Shown one piece after another: positions 1-11,871 of a stretch of 64,000 nucleotides of DNA. The translations under genes and the position numbers were made by a program. The notes beneath the pieces were generated by a model. It ran no database searches and was not told where the DNA came from. It saw only the letters and a program-made list of their open reading frames with translations. The stretch lies in the NCBI GenBank assembly GCA_002104905.1, contig MCFE01000034.1, positions 1-64,000 of the forward strand, in the 5' to 3' direction. Position 1 is the first letter of the stretch; each line of letters opens with the position of its first letter. This stretch comes from Basidiobolus meristosporus CBS 931.73 (lineage: Eukaryota > Basidiobolomycota > Basidiobolomycetes > Basidiobolales > Basidiobolaceae).

Positions 1-729
1 CACAGCCAGCTATCAAGGTACACTTTAACTTTTATGTATTCACTATGATGATTGATATTGATATTCCACAACCGTTGATAGAAAACTCGTACATCATGTC
101 CAGATCTCCGCGCGCTTGCCAAAACCCCTTCTAGCCCAGTTCTATTGTTTTCCGATCGTAAACATTCCACCCCTACCATTTCTACGAATGAAACGGGTGA
201 GCACGTGCGTCGTAGAGCATATTCTCTTGGTGGGAGTGCTAAGCCGGCCACTCCAAGAGCGATCCATCGTCGGCCTCAAACATCCAGCAATTCGCCCATT
301 CTGACCGGAAGTAAGAAGATCCCCATTCCTCTTCAAGGTAATGAGCGCAAACACCAAGTCCGGTCGGTCAGCGCTTCGCCAGAAATTCGTTCGTTACGTA
401 AAATTGCTTCCTCCGCCACGTTAATGAGTAGATCTCCTGGAGCTCGATCGGTCTCCAACCCTTCAAACATGGGACTAGCTGGACTTCCTAGGTTTGACAG
501 CAAGGGGAATAATCGTACCAACATGCTACAGCAAAAGCTGACCATCCTGTCACAACTGCGCAAGGAGATGGACATTTTGGAGAGGGTCAATTCGGCGGCA
601 GCAGAGAGCATCTCACAAGAAGAGGAGAGACGTCGATTCCAGGCGATGCTGCGAAAGAAACGGGAATATATCCTGCGCCTGAAAGACCTCACCAAGGAAT
701 GTCAAGTGGCTTTGAGCTCGACCAGCTAA
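1..729 (+). CDS. Serine-rich protein with C-terminal coiled coil, 3' end only
   Basis: This is the 3' part of a gene that runs off the left edge. A short exon (1-17) ends at a good donor (CAAG|GTACAC). A 64-nt intron (18-81, ending GATAG) follows, and the last exon runs 82-729 to a TAA. The frame is open from 82, and the only nearby ATG (96) is in another frame and stops at once, so the exon continues from upstream rather than starting here. The visible protein is about 220 residues. Its first two thirds are rich in Ser, Pro, Arg and Thr and look disordered. The last 70 residues are charged and heptad-like, from LQQKLTILSQLRKEMDIL to KKREYILRLKDLTKE, and probably form a coiled coil. I do not recognise the family. 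A cytoskeletal or septin/kinase scaffold role would fit the composition, but this is a guess. Confidence 0.6.
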
Positions 730-1833
730 ATTGTGCGATGAATGATATCCAACGTCTTACTCTCTTCCCCACACCAACAACAGCAATAGTAGTGATTATC
801 AAGTATGATCGGGTATCCGCAAACCCTACATACATCCGACCACTGTATAGTATTCACGGACGACCCGTTTCGATCATAATCTTCCGAGTGGAGTCAGGCC
901 AACACGGCCTCCACACGTTTAACATTGGAAACGCAACCCAGCTATTTTGTAAATACCTTTATCAAAAACCCACCACCCTCCAAATCACTGTTCACTAATC
1001 CCGCTTCCCGATATATTCTCCCCGATGTTGTAATTTAGGATCCCGTGTAGTTTGTACGTTTCACAATCCAGCGAACCCTCGTCTAAACGAGCCTAACGTG
1101 TGCGCAAAGAACCCCCTCCCCCTCCTCTCCTGGCTGATTAACTTTAATGTAATTTTCCACTTATCCCCTCACGGACCGATGTTATTATGGAGCTCCTTCA
1201 AAATCGTCACCACCCACCTCCCCGGGGGATTTCAATGCGGCGATCTCCCTCCGGCTGTCTAGCCACCATAATTTTGCCACTTTCTATTCCACCCCACCCG
1301 CCCACTATTACCTCCTGCTCATGTATCAGCACTTTCGGTCCATACCAAAGTAACCATGAATGGCAATGTTTGTTCCGATTAAATCCTACTTTCAAGGTAG
1401 AAAGCATTCATACTCAACCACCCCTCACGGTAGATCCCTGAACGTTTCCGGCTGCTACCCTGTTTATGATCCACCACCGACTTCACTCGACTACCCAGTG
1501 GGGGCGGCCATCGATTTGGTCAACGTTCATATATGGGTAAAACCCGTAAGTGGTCAGGAAGGGCCAACCATGTCCCCAGGCTACCCCCCCCCCCTGACGT
1601 GGGTTTCCGAATCCGAGGGAGCCGATTTTCCCTTTAAGGTACCAACCACCCACGCAAAAGGATTATATTGGGGCTCCCTCGGGTTTCGAGCGACTCCCGG
1701 GTGCCGGCGTGGTTAGTCATGGGGTGGAAAAAGGTGAGTGCGGTGGGTTCAGGATTTTCAGTGTGTGTAAATGATCATGGATTTTTGAAAGTATTCACAT
1801 ACGAAATTCTCATCTCTACCCGATTTTTTTCAG
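730..1833. other. Intergenic, possible 5' exons of the next gene
   Basis: No convincing gene is visible. The stretch is pyrimidine-rich with C runs (for example ten or more C near 1586). A strong donor-like site (AAAAG|GTGAGT, intron from 1733) pairs with a pyrimidine-tract acceptor (TTTTTTTCAG, ending 1833), so exons of the broken gene downstream may begin here. Open stretches at 1187-1441 and 1360-1716 show no recognisable protein. Confidence 0.3.
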
Positions 1834-1902
1834 GATATACCCTGGAGTGGAATCGAACCACCAACCCCGCTCGTCGGCTTCGCAGGCTTGGCCACAAGCA
1901 AG
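1834..1902 (+). other. Exon-like island upstream of the methyltransferase-like pseudogene
   Basis: The 69 bases between a TTTTTTTCAG acceptor and an AAG|GTAAGA donor form 23 open codons (starting DIPWSG). The next plausible acceptor is TTATATAG at 2014, after a T-rich tract. It could be a 5' exon of the gene at 2052-3354, but the frame does not carry into that gene without a further break. On the minus strand it contains a tRNA T-arm-like string, but no matching acceptor stem. Confidence 0.25.
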
Positions 1903-2051
1903 GTAAGACTCAACTCTCGAGGAAATAGCTAGTATAACCTATTAATAAAATGTTTAGTTGTTCATCTACAAATTGTGGATGTTTATTTTGTGATTTTGTT
2001 GGTTGGTTATATAGAAACCAACTTGGTTAATTAAATGTCGAGAGCTGCCAC

Positions 2052-3354
2052 TTGAGAAGTCACTGCTTTCAGCAATGTAGAGTAACTTCACCTAAACACC
2101 AAAAAATTATTCTTCTTCGGTCTACGACTTATCAAGGGGAAGTGGACGCGCCGTGTTGCGAAAAGATCGAGTGCATCGCTCGGTACGACGAAGTTAGTTT
2201 GGAGGAGGTTGGTTTGTTATGGAGAACGTTTAAACTTGGGGATACGATGAAACTCCTCGGCACCTTTGAGGGGGTTGAGTATTTCTTCCGAGTCAATACA
2301 CCCTTCTCAACTGGTTCATGTGAAGGGAATCTCGGTCCTCTCGAACTGGACTTCTAAGACACATTGCCTACTTCCCGAGCGGGTCTTTTGGGGACGAAAA
2401 GAGAAACGACCCTCTCAAAAGGACGAAGCGCCGGTTGTATCGGCGGATAATGAATGTAAATATTGGGTAAATACTGGCCATTGCGAGGTTTTACATTGCC
2501 CACATAATCTTCCCACGAATTCCGAAGAACTTTCCAGGCTTCGTAAGGAGTGGGTGGCTGGGGTGAGCCGTCTGTGAGGAACACTTCCGCTTTCGACTTC
2601 TTATATAACGGTCATTTCCCTTCCACTCGACCTTAGCGGGTCCAAAGAAGACGTAAATTGAATCTCTCCGAGGAGGATCCACACTCCAACGAGGAAAAAC
2701 AATCCCATAGACTCCGGGCAAAACACCTTGTCGACTGTTGATTCGGACCTTTTCAATGGAATACCTGAATTCCGGTCAAGGGGTGCTGGACGTGGCGGGC
2801 GGAAGAGACAATATCTCGTTTGAGTTGCATACCAAGCGTGTCATCCGAACCTCTTTGGTAGAGCCCAGAGAGATGAAAATAAGCAAGGCTCAGCGGAAGT
2901 TTCTCAAGTAGCAAGACTCATCTCACGGAGAAGTGTAAACAGATACTAGGCATCTTGGATTCGAACTTGATCGAATCGCATCGGGACTTGGTTCAAGGCT
3001 GCAGCATCATAATAGGAATGCATCCTGATCAAGGTAACCCCCCCCCCCCATGAACTCGTAAGTCAACCACTCAGGCTCATTGACATCTCATTTCCAGCCA
3101 CCGTGCCGATTGTAAATACCGCTATAGAATTTGTTAAACCTTTCGCCGTGGTTCCATGTTGGGTATTTGGACATGAGAATCCCCGCTGTCGACTTAATGG
3201 ATGGGGCAGTGTGAACCAATATGAAGAGTTCGTTCAATACCCAATAGAAAAGCAGTCCCCTCATACCACCGTCAAGAAGGATTTCATGAGCATCACCAGT
3301 CGGAACAAGATGGTCTTTTGTAAACCATACACTCGATCTCCCCCCGCTAAATAA
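2052..3354 (+). pseudogene. Broken CCCH zinc finger / methyltransferase-like gene
   Basis: From recalled family pattern, the order of parts matches a eukaryotic protein family: an N-terminal segment with a YQGEVD motif and a KLGDTMKLLGTFE stretch (2094-2270, frame 3), a CCCH-type finger (CKYWVNTGHC then CPH, 2458-2505, frame 1), a Rossmann methyltransferase core with GVLDVAGGR (2787-2813), GMHPDQ (3015-3032) and PFAVVPCWVF (3139-3168), and a C-terminal tail to the stop at 3354. Two introns are clear: 2563-2636 (GTGAGC...CTTAG) and 3034-3097 (GTAACC...TCCAG, with a C run). The frame is broken near 2262-2275, at 2736-2740 (one base short where VDWL is expected but VDC-stop is read), and at 2909-2911 (in-frame TAG before the frame changes). 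The SAM motif reads GGRDN where a GGRG-type loop is usual. I judge it a pseudogene; assembly error is the alternative. The 5' end is uncertain. It is convergent with the chitin synthase. Confidence 0.6.
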
Positions 3355-3577
3355 ACGGCCGTATGATGCTGCTTTTTGGAAGGGGAGGGTTGCTCTTTCT
3401 TGGTTTTATTATGTACAGTTCGTGGCAACTGTGTGTTATCGTTTTCAAAACATGGGAACAGAAGAATCCAAATGGAAAATGGCCATTCTAGGTGTGGGAA
3501 GGGCGGGGTGAAATCTTAGGTGATCAAGAGCTATTAGGGAAGCTATACAGTGGTTGCCCAGATGATGACTAGTCCTT
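3355..3577. other. Convergent 3' region
   Basis: This is the gap between the stop of the broken methyltransferase-like gene (+) and the stop of the chitin synthase (-). It should hold both 3' UTRs. No clear hairpin or consensus polyadenylation signal stands out. Confidence 0.4.
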
Positions 3578-6121
3578 CTATCCGAAAATTAGGCGTAGTA
3601 CGAGATAACTGACACAGCCAGTGAATTTGATCAACGAGAGGATAGCCACGGACCAGAAGATAAACGCCAAATAACCATCCCCGTTGCCATCTCCTGAGAT
3701 GACTCCGATCATTAGGATTGCGTTGGAAATGATCCATAGCAAGACGACTCGAGTACGGAATAGTTTGTAGTAGTCTTCTTTCTTGGTGGAAGGATCGATT
3801 TCCTCTTTTTTAGGTTCCGGCCGGATTCGTAGCTCACTCTCCAGACAATCGTAGATTGCGTTGATGTCCGTCTTTTCCGTTGGCACTTCGACCTGGGCCA
3901 CCTCCACACCCTGGTTATTGGTAGTGGAGGTGACATTACCATGGCTTGCAGGCTGTGTTTCTACCTTGTTGTCTCCTTTGGTACCCCACGATACATCATG
4001 TGTGTTGCAGAATGAGTACACCATCAGAATGTTGATGAACGAGGGAAAGATGAATATGAACTGGATGAAACTGGTAAATATGTGCCACGGCTGCAGATAC
4101 AGGAAGGACGAGACGATGTAGAGCCCATAAGTGGAGGCAATGGCGATAAAGATGTTCGTAGTCTGCGAGGTGAAAGGACTAGAATCTAATAACGACATAT
4201 GCGCGGGATCCTTGAAGTACACTACGAGGTTGAAAACAATGGTATAGGTGATGATAAACATGACGAAGGCAAAAAGATAAACGCAGAGTATGTAAATCGA
4301 TCGCGATCCTTGAGGACGGTTTCCAAGTGCCAGGATAAACTGCACAATAATTCCAATACAGAACAAATCACGAACTATAGGGTAGATTAGCCAAGACGCT
4401 CCAAAGAAAGGATCTATTTGACCTGGGTCTCGGCCCTTAATGATATCGCCCTTATCATTCCTGGGGATGGAGTTGTTGGAGATGAAGTAGAAGATGAGGT
4501 AGAAATTGCCAACGGAGAACCAACTAAACATAAGAGAGATGGTGCTGTAGACGAATTCAACCATGAACAAAAACTTGCGGCCGCTTCCGTGTTCTGTCTT
4601 GAAGATTTGGAACCAGTGGGCCATGGCAAAGAACGCGGCGAAGAGGGAACCGTTCAACCAACGACGACGCTGTGAAATGAACTCTGGCCAAGAGTCTGGC
4701 GCATCCGTCTCGGCTTTCGCCGACTTAACATACTTCAAAATCCATTTACAGTTTTTCTTGGCGACCAACTCGAAGCACAGGATACGATCTTCCGCAAGAT
4801 ACATATTTGCCTCGAAGATGCCACCAGTAGCATTGGGGCCGTGCATCGCCTCCCCCTTGAAATAGGAGGCAAGTGGTCCAACACCAGGCGCCGAGTTCTT
4901 CAAGGCTGCATATCTGTAAGCGGAGAAGGCGCCGGGGAGAACACTTATGTACCCAAAGACACTTTCCAGAGGTTTATCCAGGATATTACTCATCTTGTAC
5001 TCGAAGTTTTGCGCAGCGATGAGTGGGTTCAACAAATTCTTCCATTTCGGACCCAATTCGACACAGATCTCACCACATGCACCACCCAAGTTTGGGTTCC
5101 GATCAAAGGCTTTCCATAAGTGGTAGATAGATGTTCCACTAGGCTTGGTCCCAACATCCAAGAGAACGCACACATTTGGGTTTAGGAGTGGGGCGAAGGC
5201 GTTGAAAAACCAACGATGGGAATTGAGTTTCTTGGCATTTTTCTCCTTTAGGCAGAAGAGAATCTGAATGGGGTCCATATTGTTTTCCTTGATACTGTGA
5301 ACGTTGAACTCCCCGTCAACATACTTCTGCGTAGAGAATTCGTATATGTGTGCAGTCACCGGTTTCCCGTTTACAGAGCCCTGACTGATGCCGTCTTGAT
5401 AGACCCCCATCAAACCAAGGACTTGTAGAACCCGTGGGTGGATTTTGGCTCGACCATCCGAGACAATACAGACCACCACTTTCTGCCATCCGTTGTTGCC
5501 CCACACACGGGATTTGGAGCGTTTGCATAGATGATGAATGTTCTTTAACACCCCGGTGAACGTCTTGATAAATAGTTCTTCGCTCTCATTATACATAGTC
5601 ATGACGATGAACAACTCAGTGGATCTTCCGTAGAGGGCCGGTCTCAAGGTATATCTCTCTTTCAAGAAGTCGTTGGGGTCGCAAGTGGCAGCGGTATAGC
5701 GCATGTGCGTGAATTCCTCGTGATCCGTGAATGGGACGTTTTGTATCACCTTATCTGGCACTGGGCAGTCCAAAACCAGGTTTCCAGATGTGAGCTCTAC
5801 GTAACGCATGTTTTGCTTCCTTTCCTCCATGAACTGCTGGTACCTTCTAGCATTAGGTGGTGGCGCATTTCTGTTGTCGTACAGATCCTCAATCGTAGAA
5901 GCCACATGGTGGGACACCAGAGGAATATTGCTCTCACAAGACATGCGATCTGTATTTGACTCCTCTGAGGCTCTTACCATCGGTGACTCTGGACGGGGGT
6001 ATCTTGGAGAGAGGTTGGAGCTACTTTCTTCATACTCTTGGAAGCCATCGACGGAGAGCATCGGAGACCCGCCATACGAATCTTCCAAATTAAACTTCGG
6101 GTTATTGAAGGGATCAGCCAT
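3578..6121 (-). CDS. Chitin synthase, family GT2, division 1 (class I-III type)
   Basis: This 847-residue intronless integral membrane enzyme moves GlcNAc from UDP-GlcNAc onto growing chitin at the plasma membrane. A disordered N-terminus (1-90) precedes the chitin synthase N-terminal domain and the GT2 core. Visible motifs are MYNE (176-179), SDGR (221-224), LDVGTKP (321-327), AEDR (443-446), and the product-binding/catalytic QRRRWLNGS (484-492). Hydrophobic helices follow at about 515-550, 575-600, 608-635, 655-700 and 798-845. SWGTKG (711-716) lies in the C-terminal loop and is typical of this class. Length and motif order are those of a complete division-1 enzyme, which lacks the myosin motor or cytochrome-b5 parts of division 2. 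The start (MADPFNNP) is the first ATG of the frame. Nothing looks damaged. Confidence 0.95.
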   Translation of the reverse strand: MADPFNNPKFNLEDSYGGSPMLSVDGFQEYEESSSNLSPRYPRPESPMVRASEESNTDRMSCESNIPLVSHHVASTIEDLYDNRNAPPPNARRYQQFMEERKQNMRYVELTSGNLVLDCPVPDKVIQNVPFTDHEEFTHMRYTAATCDPNDFLKERYTLRPALYGRSTELFIVMTMYNESEELFIKTFTGVLKNIHHLCKRSKSRVWGNNGWQKVVVCIVSDGRAKIHPRVLQVLGLMGVYQDGISQGSVNGKPVTAHIYEFSTQKYVDGEFNVHSIKENNMDPIQILFCLKEKNAKKLNSHRWFFNAFAPLLNPNVCVLLDVGTKPSGTSIYHLWKAFDRNPNLGGACGEICVELGPKWKNLLNPLIAAQNFEYKMSNILDKPLESVFGYISVLPGAFSAYRYAALKNSAPGVGPLASYFKGEAMHGPNATGGIFEANMYLAEDRILCFELVAKKNCKWILKYVKSAKAETDAPDSWPEFISQRRRWLNGSLFAAFFAMAHWFQIFKTEHGSGRKFLFMVEFVYSTISLMFSWFSVGNFYLIFYFISNNSIPRNDKGDIIKGRDPGQIDPFFGASWLIYPIVRDLFCIGIIVQFILALGNRPQGSRSIYILCVYLFAFVMFIITYTIVFNLVVYFKDPAHMSLLDSSPFTSQTTNIFIAIASTYGLYIVSSFLYLQPWHIFTSFIQFIFIFPSFINILMVYSFCNTHDVSWGTKGDNKVETQPASHGNVTSTTNNQGVEVAQVEVPTEKTDINAIYDCLESELRIRPEPKKEEIDPSTKKEDYYKLFRTRVVLLWIISNAILMIGVISGDGNGDGYLAFIFWSVAILSLIKFTGCVSYLVLRLIFG

Positions 6122-8369
6122 GTAGAGACTAGGGGTATTTCTTGATTGAAGTGGCTATTGATGGGAACAATAAACGGTCAAATGTCTACGTCTCTGGTGT
6201 TGAAGGAAGCACGAAGAACCTACAGGATGCGTGAGAGGAATGGTCGGTAAACAGACAGTGTTACTCTTGCTCATCAATAAATAATTGTCGAGGATCATAA
6301 CAATTCTGGCCAATGGGGGTTTGACTTCATTGTTGATCTCGTTGGAATTATGGAATGATCCTGAAACCCTTCCATTGGTTACCTCCAAATGAGCCAATGA
6401 TCGTTGGTGATCAGTTCTCAATGCTACTTGATTCGATACGCTTGCGGATCTGGATATATTAACTAGAAATCAGGATTCTGTTGGAAGCAGAAGTGGAGTT
6501 TGGAAATCTTCCTCCGATGATGCACCCGTTGTGAAAGCCTAATTCTACCACCAGTAGACCGTCTTTCATACAATATGTTTGACTGTTGGAACGCTGGAGG
6601 GTTGGCAATGGGTATGAAACCCCAATGATGGTGACGGAGTGTTGGGATTTTAAAACTAGTTGGAGGCCAGTTTGATACTCTTACCGAGTCAAGGTGTGAC
6701 CGATGATCGCAGCCATTGTGTTACTTGGACGATCGGGTCTTTTCTAGGTTAGGATTAGGTGAGCTAAACAAGGCCCATATTATTAAACAGAAAGTAACCA
6801 ACTGTTCACTACATAATCGCTGTGACATATTAGACGGTGGATGATGGTAACGAGACTCGAATTAGATGGCATCAATCCTCCAGAGATACCCATTGGTGGG
6901 CTATCTTGAATGTGACACCAACCTGACATCCATCGTGTCTGCTGAGTATATTTATCAAAAGCATAGGCCTCAGTAGTCATGGGAAAGTTCCAACCATTGT
7001 GGCGCCTATTGGCCAATACATGGAGTATGTATACTACTGTTGTCTGGCGTTTCCTGCAGTGGATACCTGTTGTAGTGCCAAGTTGCATACCAACTAGCCT
7101 GGGACTACTCATCATCTAAATACGAACTTGAAGATAATAAATGCTGGATGGAACGGCATCCAGCAGTGAACACGTCACTCAAGGCCGTGTAAAACATGGC
7201 CCCAAAGGAGAGGATCGGTGTTTATCTTTATGTGGATCAACTGTCAACAGTAATGTATCAGTCCATGGAGATGCCCATACAAGATAGGAAGCAGTGTAGG
7301 CCATAGAGATGATGGATTGCATAATGGCCTATCCCTCCATCACGTCAAGTCCACCCCTGCCTATAAGAACCGGTTATCCATGAGCTGATCTCAATGAACG
7401 ACTATTGAGTCAACAGGTGAGGTGCAGATGGAATGAATGTGTGTTTGATTCAGAAAGCCCATTTCAATGTATAGTGGGGATTCTTTTCGATTGGATTCGT
7501 TGTTTCTCGTAGGTCCTAATGAGTTGCTGTGTAACTACGTTAGGAAGACCTAACCATTCTTTATGTTTCATCCCTTTCTACAATGGAGTACATGTGTAGC
7601 CGGAGAGCTTCATCATAATGGGGCGGAAAACCAGTTGCCATCCCAATCTCACGTGAATAGACTCTACTCAACTCCAGCATTGAGTTCCATACAGAAAAGT
7701 GGATGGTGACCGAAATGAAGTGTCGATCATCCAGTCAGACAAGCATCCAAATGACGGTCAAATTGTCAATTTAATGAGCACTGATGGAGCCGGTTTTGGG
7801 CGGACGGAGGTATGAAGATGCCGTCTCTAGTGGGGTCCATCAAATCCTCCCATGGCTCATTTGCTGCTGCTGCTGCAGATGCTGGAGTGAAATGACTCTG
7901 GCTAACTAGGCTTGGTTAGATTGGCTCGTTTCAAATGACTCAAATCCGTCAAGTACCCACTCCAAGGAATCCACCACTAGGCAGCCAATCAATGAGAAGT
8001 AGTGGCAGCGGAAGTTCCATTTCAGATTATGATCAAGCGATGGCAAGCGATATAGTACGGGTCATCTCGTAGTCAAACAGGTCCCCGACACCGGGGAACG
8101 TATGTTACCTTCATTTAATTCGAAAGTAAGGGATTTGTGGTAATGTGAATACGACAAGGATGAGGACATTTTGGACAGATATTGTGTGGGTGTTGGCGTT
8201 TGTTCAAAGAAATCGTTGAGAGATTTTGCAAGTATATCACATAAGAGTCGGTTCGGTTATATTGAGGAAATAAACAATGTTGGGAGGTGGGTCGGTGTTC
8301 AGAGGGGAGTGGACGGGAAGGGAAGGGAGAATACAAAACCAAAATAAACAATTGAAAGTATGGATTTTT
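6122..8369. other. Long intergenic region
   Basis: This stretch lies upstream of the chitin synthase and downstream of the zinc-finger gene. It holds a short CTG run near 7866 and scattered open stretches with no recognisable protein (for example 6783-7115 minus). The chitin synthase promoter should lie in roughly 6122-6700, but no strong TATA box is obvious. I see no RNA gene or mobile element. Confidence 0.4.
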
Positions 8370-9811
8370 CTATTCACGGCACTGAGGTCTCTTTGCGCGG
8401 TGCCGGCCCAGCGCGTCCATTCTGGAGAACTTTTTGCCACAGTGATCGCAATTGAATGGCTTCACACCGGAATGAATCTTGTAGTGGCGTTTTAAATCAT
8501 GGTTACGGCTGAATGTCTGATCACACTTGTCGCAAGCAAAGGGTCGGTCGTCAGTATGCGTACGGTAATGCGATTTGAGATTGTATAGACGAGTGAAGGC
8601 TTTCCCACAGGATGGAAACTCGCAAGTGTAAACTGCAATGGATTCGTCCGACTCGGGGGTATCCATGTTCTCTGTAACACCCTTTTTCCGAGAATTTTTC
8701 GGTACCGGGGGCTTTGGATGCTTTCTGGCCGTGTCTCTAGATGGGGATGCTTTGCTGCAAGCAGTACCTTTCATCGAGGGTGAATCAGCAATATCCTCCG
8801 TGGATGATGATGAGATGCTTGAGCGCCTGCTACTAGAGGGTGTGTAATCAGAATCTATATCCTCTTTATCTGGTGTCCCCTCACTACTCTCTGTGTCTAA
8901 GAACTCACTCAGCATATCGGTGATATCGTTGGGATGGTCTGTCACTGGAATCTCCCCACAGTCAGTATCTGCTGTCACTAGGTCGCTGAATAAATCTTCG
9001 AATACGAACTGATTCCCAACATCAAATTCAGCGAAACGATCACCTTCCCTAGTATGCCCTTTTTGTTTCTTATTCGACGGAAAGAGATCTACATCGATGC
9101 TATGACGCTTGGTCGTTGTGCTAGTATTACATTGCTCGGATTTCTCCACTGGGCTGGTCGCACTGTGCGGTTTTGTGAAGGAGTCATCGTTGAACTCCAA
9201 AATGTCACAAGGCCTGCATATGGAGGTTGGGTCGATTGCAAGAGGATTTTCGTAGATGGGGGTAATAAGAAATGAGGTGGGTGCAGAGAGTGGAGAGGTA
9301 TTTGTTAGTGTGCTTGATTCTGAGAATGCGAAGGATGTGTGTTGTATGTTGTCTGTAGCAAATGATGGGAGGATTTTGTGGTCTCCAAGTGGTGATTCTG
9401 AATAGGGGAGTCCAAGGATTGAGTCAAGACAGCCTTCCTGAGCGTCGTCACTTCTCACGGGCTGTTGGGAGTTTCCTAAACATCGTGAAGGGACAATACA
9501 AGTCAGTCAACCTTGCTCTGTATGGGTAGGAGCTGGGGCAGCAACGTACCAAGTGGGGTCTGTACAAGAGTTGGTACATTGGTGAGCTCGTAGTCACTGG
9601 GCTGGACCATGGACAGTGAATCGATGCTACAGGTCTCAAGTGGAGAAAGTACAAAGTTGAAGTCCAGCATATCATTCGATTGCATATACTTGTCCGAATG
9701 AAGATAATCATTCGACGATGGGAGCAGCTGTTCATCCAACAACAATCCGTCAGCATTGAATAAGAAGGAAGAGTCGATACTCATTCTTTCTAATTGTCCA
9801 ATAGAGAGCAT
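8370..9811 (-). CDS. C2H2 zinc-finger transcription factor, Crz1-like
   Basis: Two exons: 9811-9550 and 9475-8370, joined across a 74-nt intron (GTACGT...GTTTAG). The splice restores one frame and gives about 455 residues. The frame is closed by a TGA at 9868-9866, and the only codon between that and 9811 resembling a start is GTG, so the first ATG (MLSIGQLE) at 9811 is chosen. The N-terminal 370 residues are acidic, Ser/Thr-rich and disordered, with a KKQK-type basic patch, as in activation domains. Three tandem fingers sit at the extreme C-terminus: CEFPSC...HYRTH, CDKC...HYKIH and CDHC...HRAK. The linkers, the FTRLYNLKSHYRTHTDDRPF pattern and the SRMDALGRH third finger resemble calcineurin-responsive Crz1/PrzA factors. 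No clear PxIxIT docking motif was found, so control by calcineurin is inferred only. Confidence 0.85.
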
Positions 9812-11871
9812 TGTATAGGTGGTGGAAGAAAGATCCAAAGCTGATATAGAGTTGACAATTGACACTCAATATTCAAACGAGGCAAGAGTTGAACAACGGA
9901 CGATATCTTACTGGGACAGCTAATAATATTATTGAACCAGGATAAAGATGAGAAGGAGACTGTGGAGTATTTATAATGGCATCAAGCCAGTCACACAAGG
10001 GGACACTGCAATGAATCATTGGAGGATATAATTGAAGCTCACCACGCAAGATTGGACAAAATAAGGAGGAAATCAGAATCCCAATCATTTGGTTCATTTC
10101 TGGGGGAATCATTCGGTGTTTTTTCAGGTGAGAATTTCATCGGGAATAGGTTCGAGAAGCCGTCTCAGAAGCTCTAATAAAGCAAGACAAAGGCGAAACC
10201 AAAGCACAGCTCTGTATCCCCAGCCTAATTTATTGGGAATATATGTAGTTCAGATGTCGAGCGATTCTCTATCCGGTGTGCGGCTAGAATCAATCAAGGA
10301 TCCACAAGGCTTATACTAAATTAGATGCACCACTCTTTCGACCAGACCATTCAACTCGTGCATGCTAACGTACAATCCAAATCTAGGAATTAAAGGAAGA
10401 AACAAGTTTATGCCACCATGCACTCTTTCCTTACTTTAGGTCGAGCAGCAAGTTGATGTCCTATTAATCAACGACGCTGTCCCAGAGTAGGGGTCTGGGT
10501 AGAGTCTCACCCTTGCTCTCTCTCTCCACACACTCCATTAGCATACATATGGTATGGTGTGATTGCTACGAGAACATACACACCACCCAATCATCACATC
10601 CTTATTTTTACGCAACCTCTTATTCAACATTTACGCAATCCTGCTGTACTTTAAGCAAGACTGATGCAACGAAATGATCGACTCTTTGTTTAAAATGGGC
10701 TCATCATAAATGCCAAACCACATGGTGACTGAATCCTATACCTGGCCATTATACTGGATCATGGACTTGACCATCAGTATGTTTAGCATGGATCATGCTC
10801 CATTGTACATGATAGTCTTTTGGTATTGTTAGCTTAACGGCTTGCGTACCAGTTGGTACTACGCCGGAATGTTTTGATTGAGGTGTTTAAACTGGGAAAG
10901 GAAAGAATTCAATCTATGTTTTCACACCAAACTCTCACAGAAGCCTACTTCCCTGAGATTTTTCAATCCAGACCAGAAGAATTGAGGATGAGCAGGTGGT
11001 GTTATTCCATAGCTGAATTGGCCGTGTACTGGCATAGGGGATCTGCATGAAAGCCCTGTAGCTCTCTACCAAGTTTCGTCTTAGCCAAACGCTGCTAAGC
11101 CACCCCATAGCTGATTATCAAAATGGAAGAATGCCAAGAGACATCAATACACTATGCTACTACAGCAAGTGTTACTGCATTCCAGCTTGACATCCCATAG
11201 CTCAGCATCGTGAGGAAGGAGCGAGTGGGATTGTCACAAACCTCCAGAATCCCTTTCACATTTGCAAATGAATGAATGAACGAACCCTTAGACCTTCTGA
11301 CATTCAGGTCATGTTTACTATCTTGGAGTTCACCACCATCAACATGAGCTAGGCCCGAATTCACCCGATATAGATGCTCCTCATGAGCACTCAAGTTGGT
11401 TGTTGGAGGATCTAGATATCAAGGAAAATCGCATCAAGCAAACCTGCTCAAATGAGGCCCATATCTCTTGCACAATAATTGAAGCCAGGCGTTATTGGAC
11501 ATTTCTGTGGTACATAACCAGCGAACTTCCATTCTTGGCCTTACCGACAAGAAAAATATGTTGATCAAGCTCACACTATTCATGACTCATAATGGAAGGT
11601 GGATACTGAAAAAAATTTGCTCGCAAACTAATCAGAGGACAGAATCGCCATCCACTCGTAAGAGCCGCTCATACCGAATGTTCTATTCATGGTTACATTT
11701 GGGCCATTCATTCGCCTCTTGGTACTGCTTTTGTTTCTACTAGGGGTCATCTCGGGGGATCCCCGTTTTTTGCGCAATACATACAAAAACCCACTGAAGT
11801 TCAGCTGAAAAAAGGTTTGTGACTCCGCTCAAATTTCCTTACTCTTTCACACTCTTTCGTTATCTTTATAG
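9812..11871. other. Divergent intergenic region
   Basis: This region separates two genes transcribed away from each other: the zinc-finger factor (-) and adenylosuccinate synthetase (+), so it should contain both promoters. A pyrimidine-rich stretch (11828-11870, CTCTTTCACACTCTTTCG) leads directly to the ATG of the synthetase, as is common in highly expressed fungal genes. A CTCTCTCTCTCC run lies near 10515. No other gene is supported. Confidence 0.45.

Noticed and set aside
1838-1910. Possible tRNA on the minus strand (GGTTCGATTCC T-arm string)
   Set aside because: A T-arm can be drawn, but no 5' acceptor strand pairing with CCAGGGT lies at the right distance, and no proper D or anticodon arm forms.
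2908-2949. A 42-base GT-AG intron to rescue the stop at 2909
   Set aside because: Splicing it out does not place the downstream GMHPDQ segment in frame, and it is shorter than every other intron seen here.
6783-7115. 110-residue minus-strand frame
   Set aside because: No recognisable domain, no splice partners and ordinary intergenic composition.
9550-9865. GTG at 9865 as the zinc-finger gene start
   Set aside because: Not a normal fungal start codon and it directly follows an in-frame stop; the ATG at 9811 is better.
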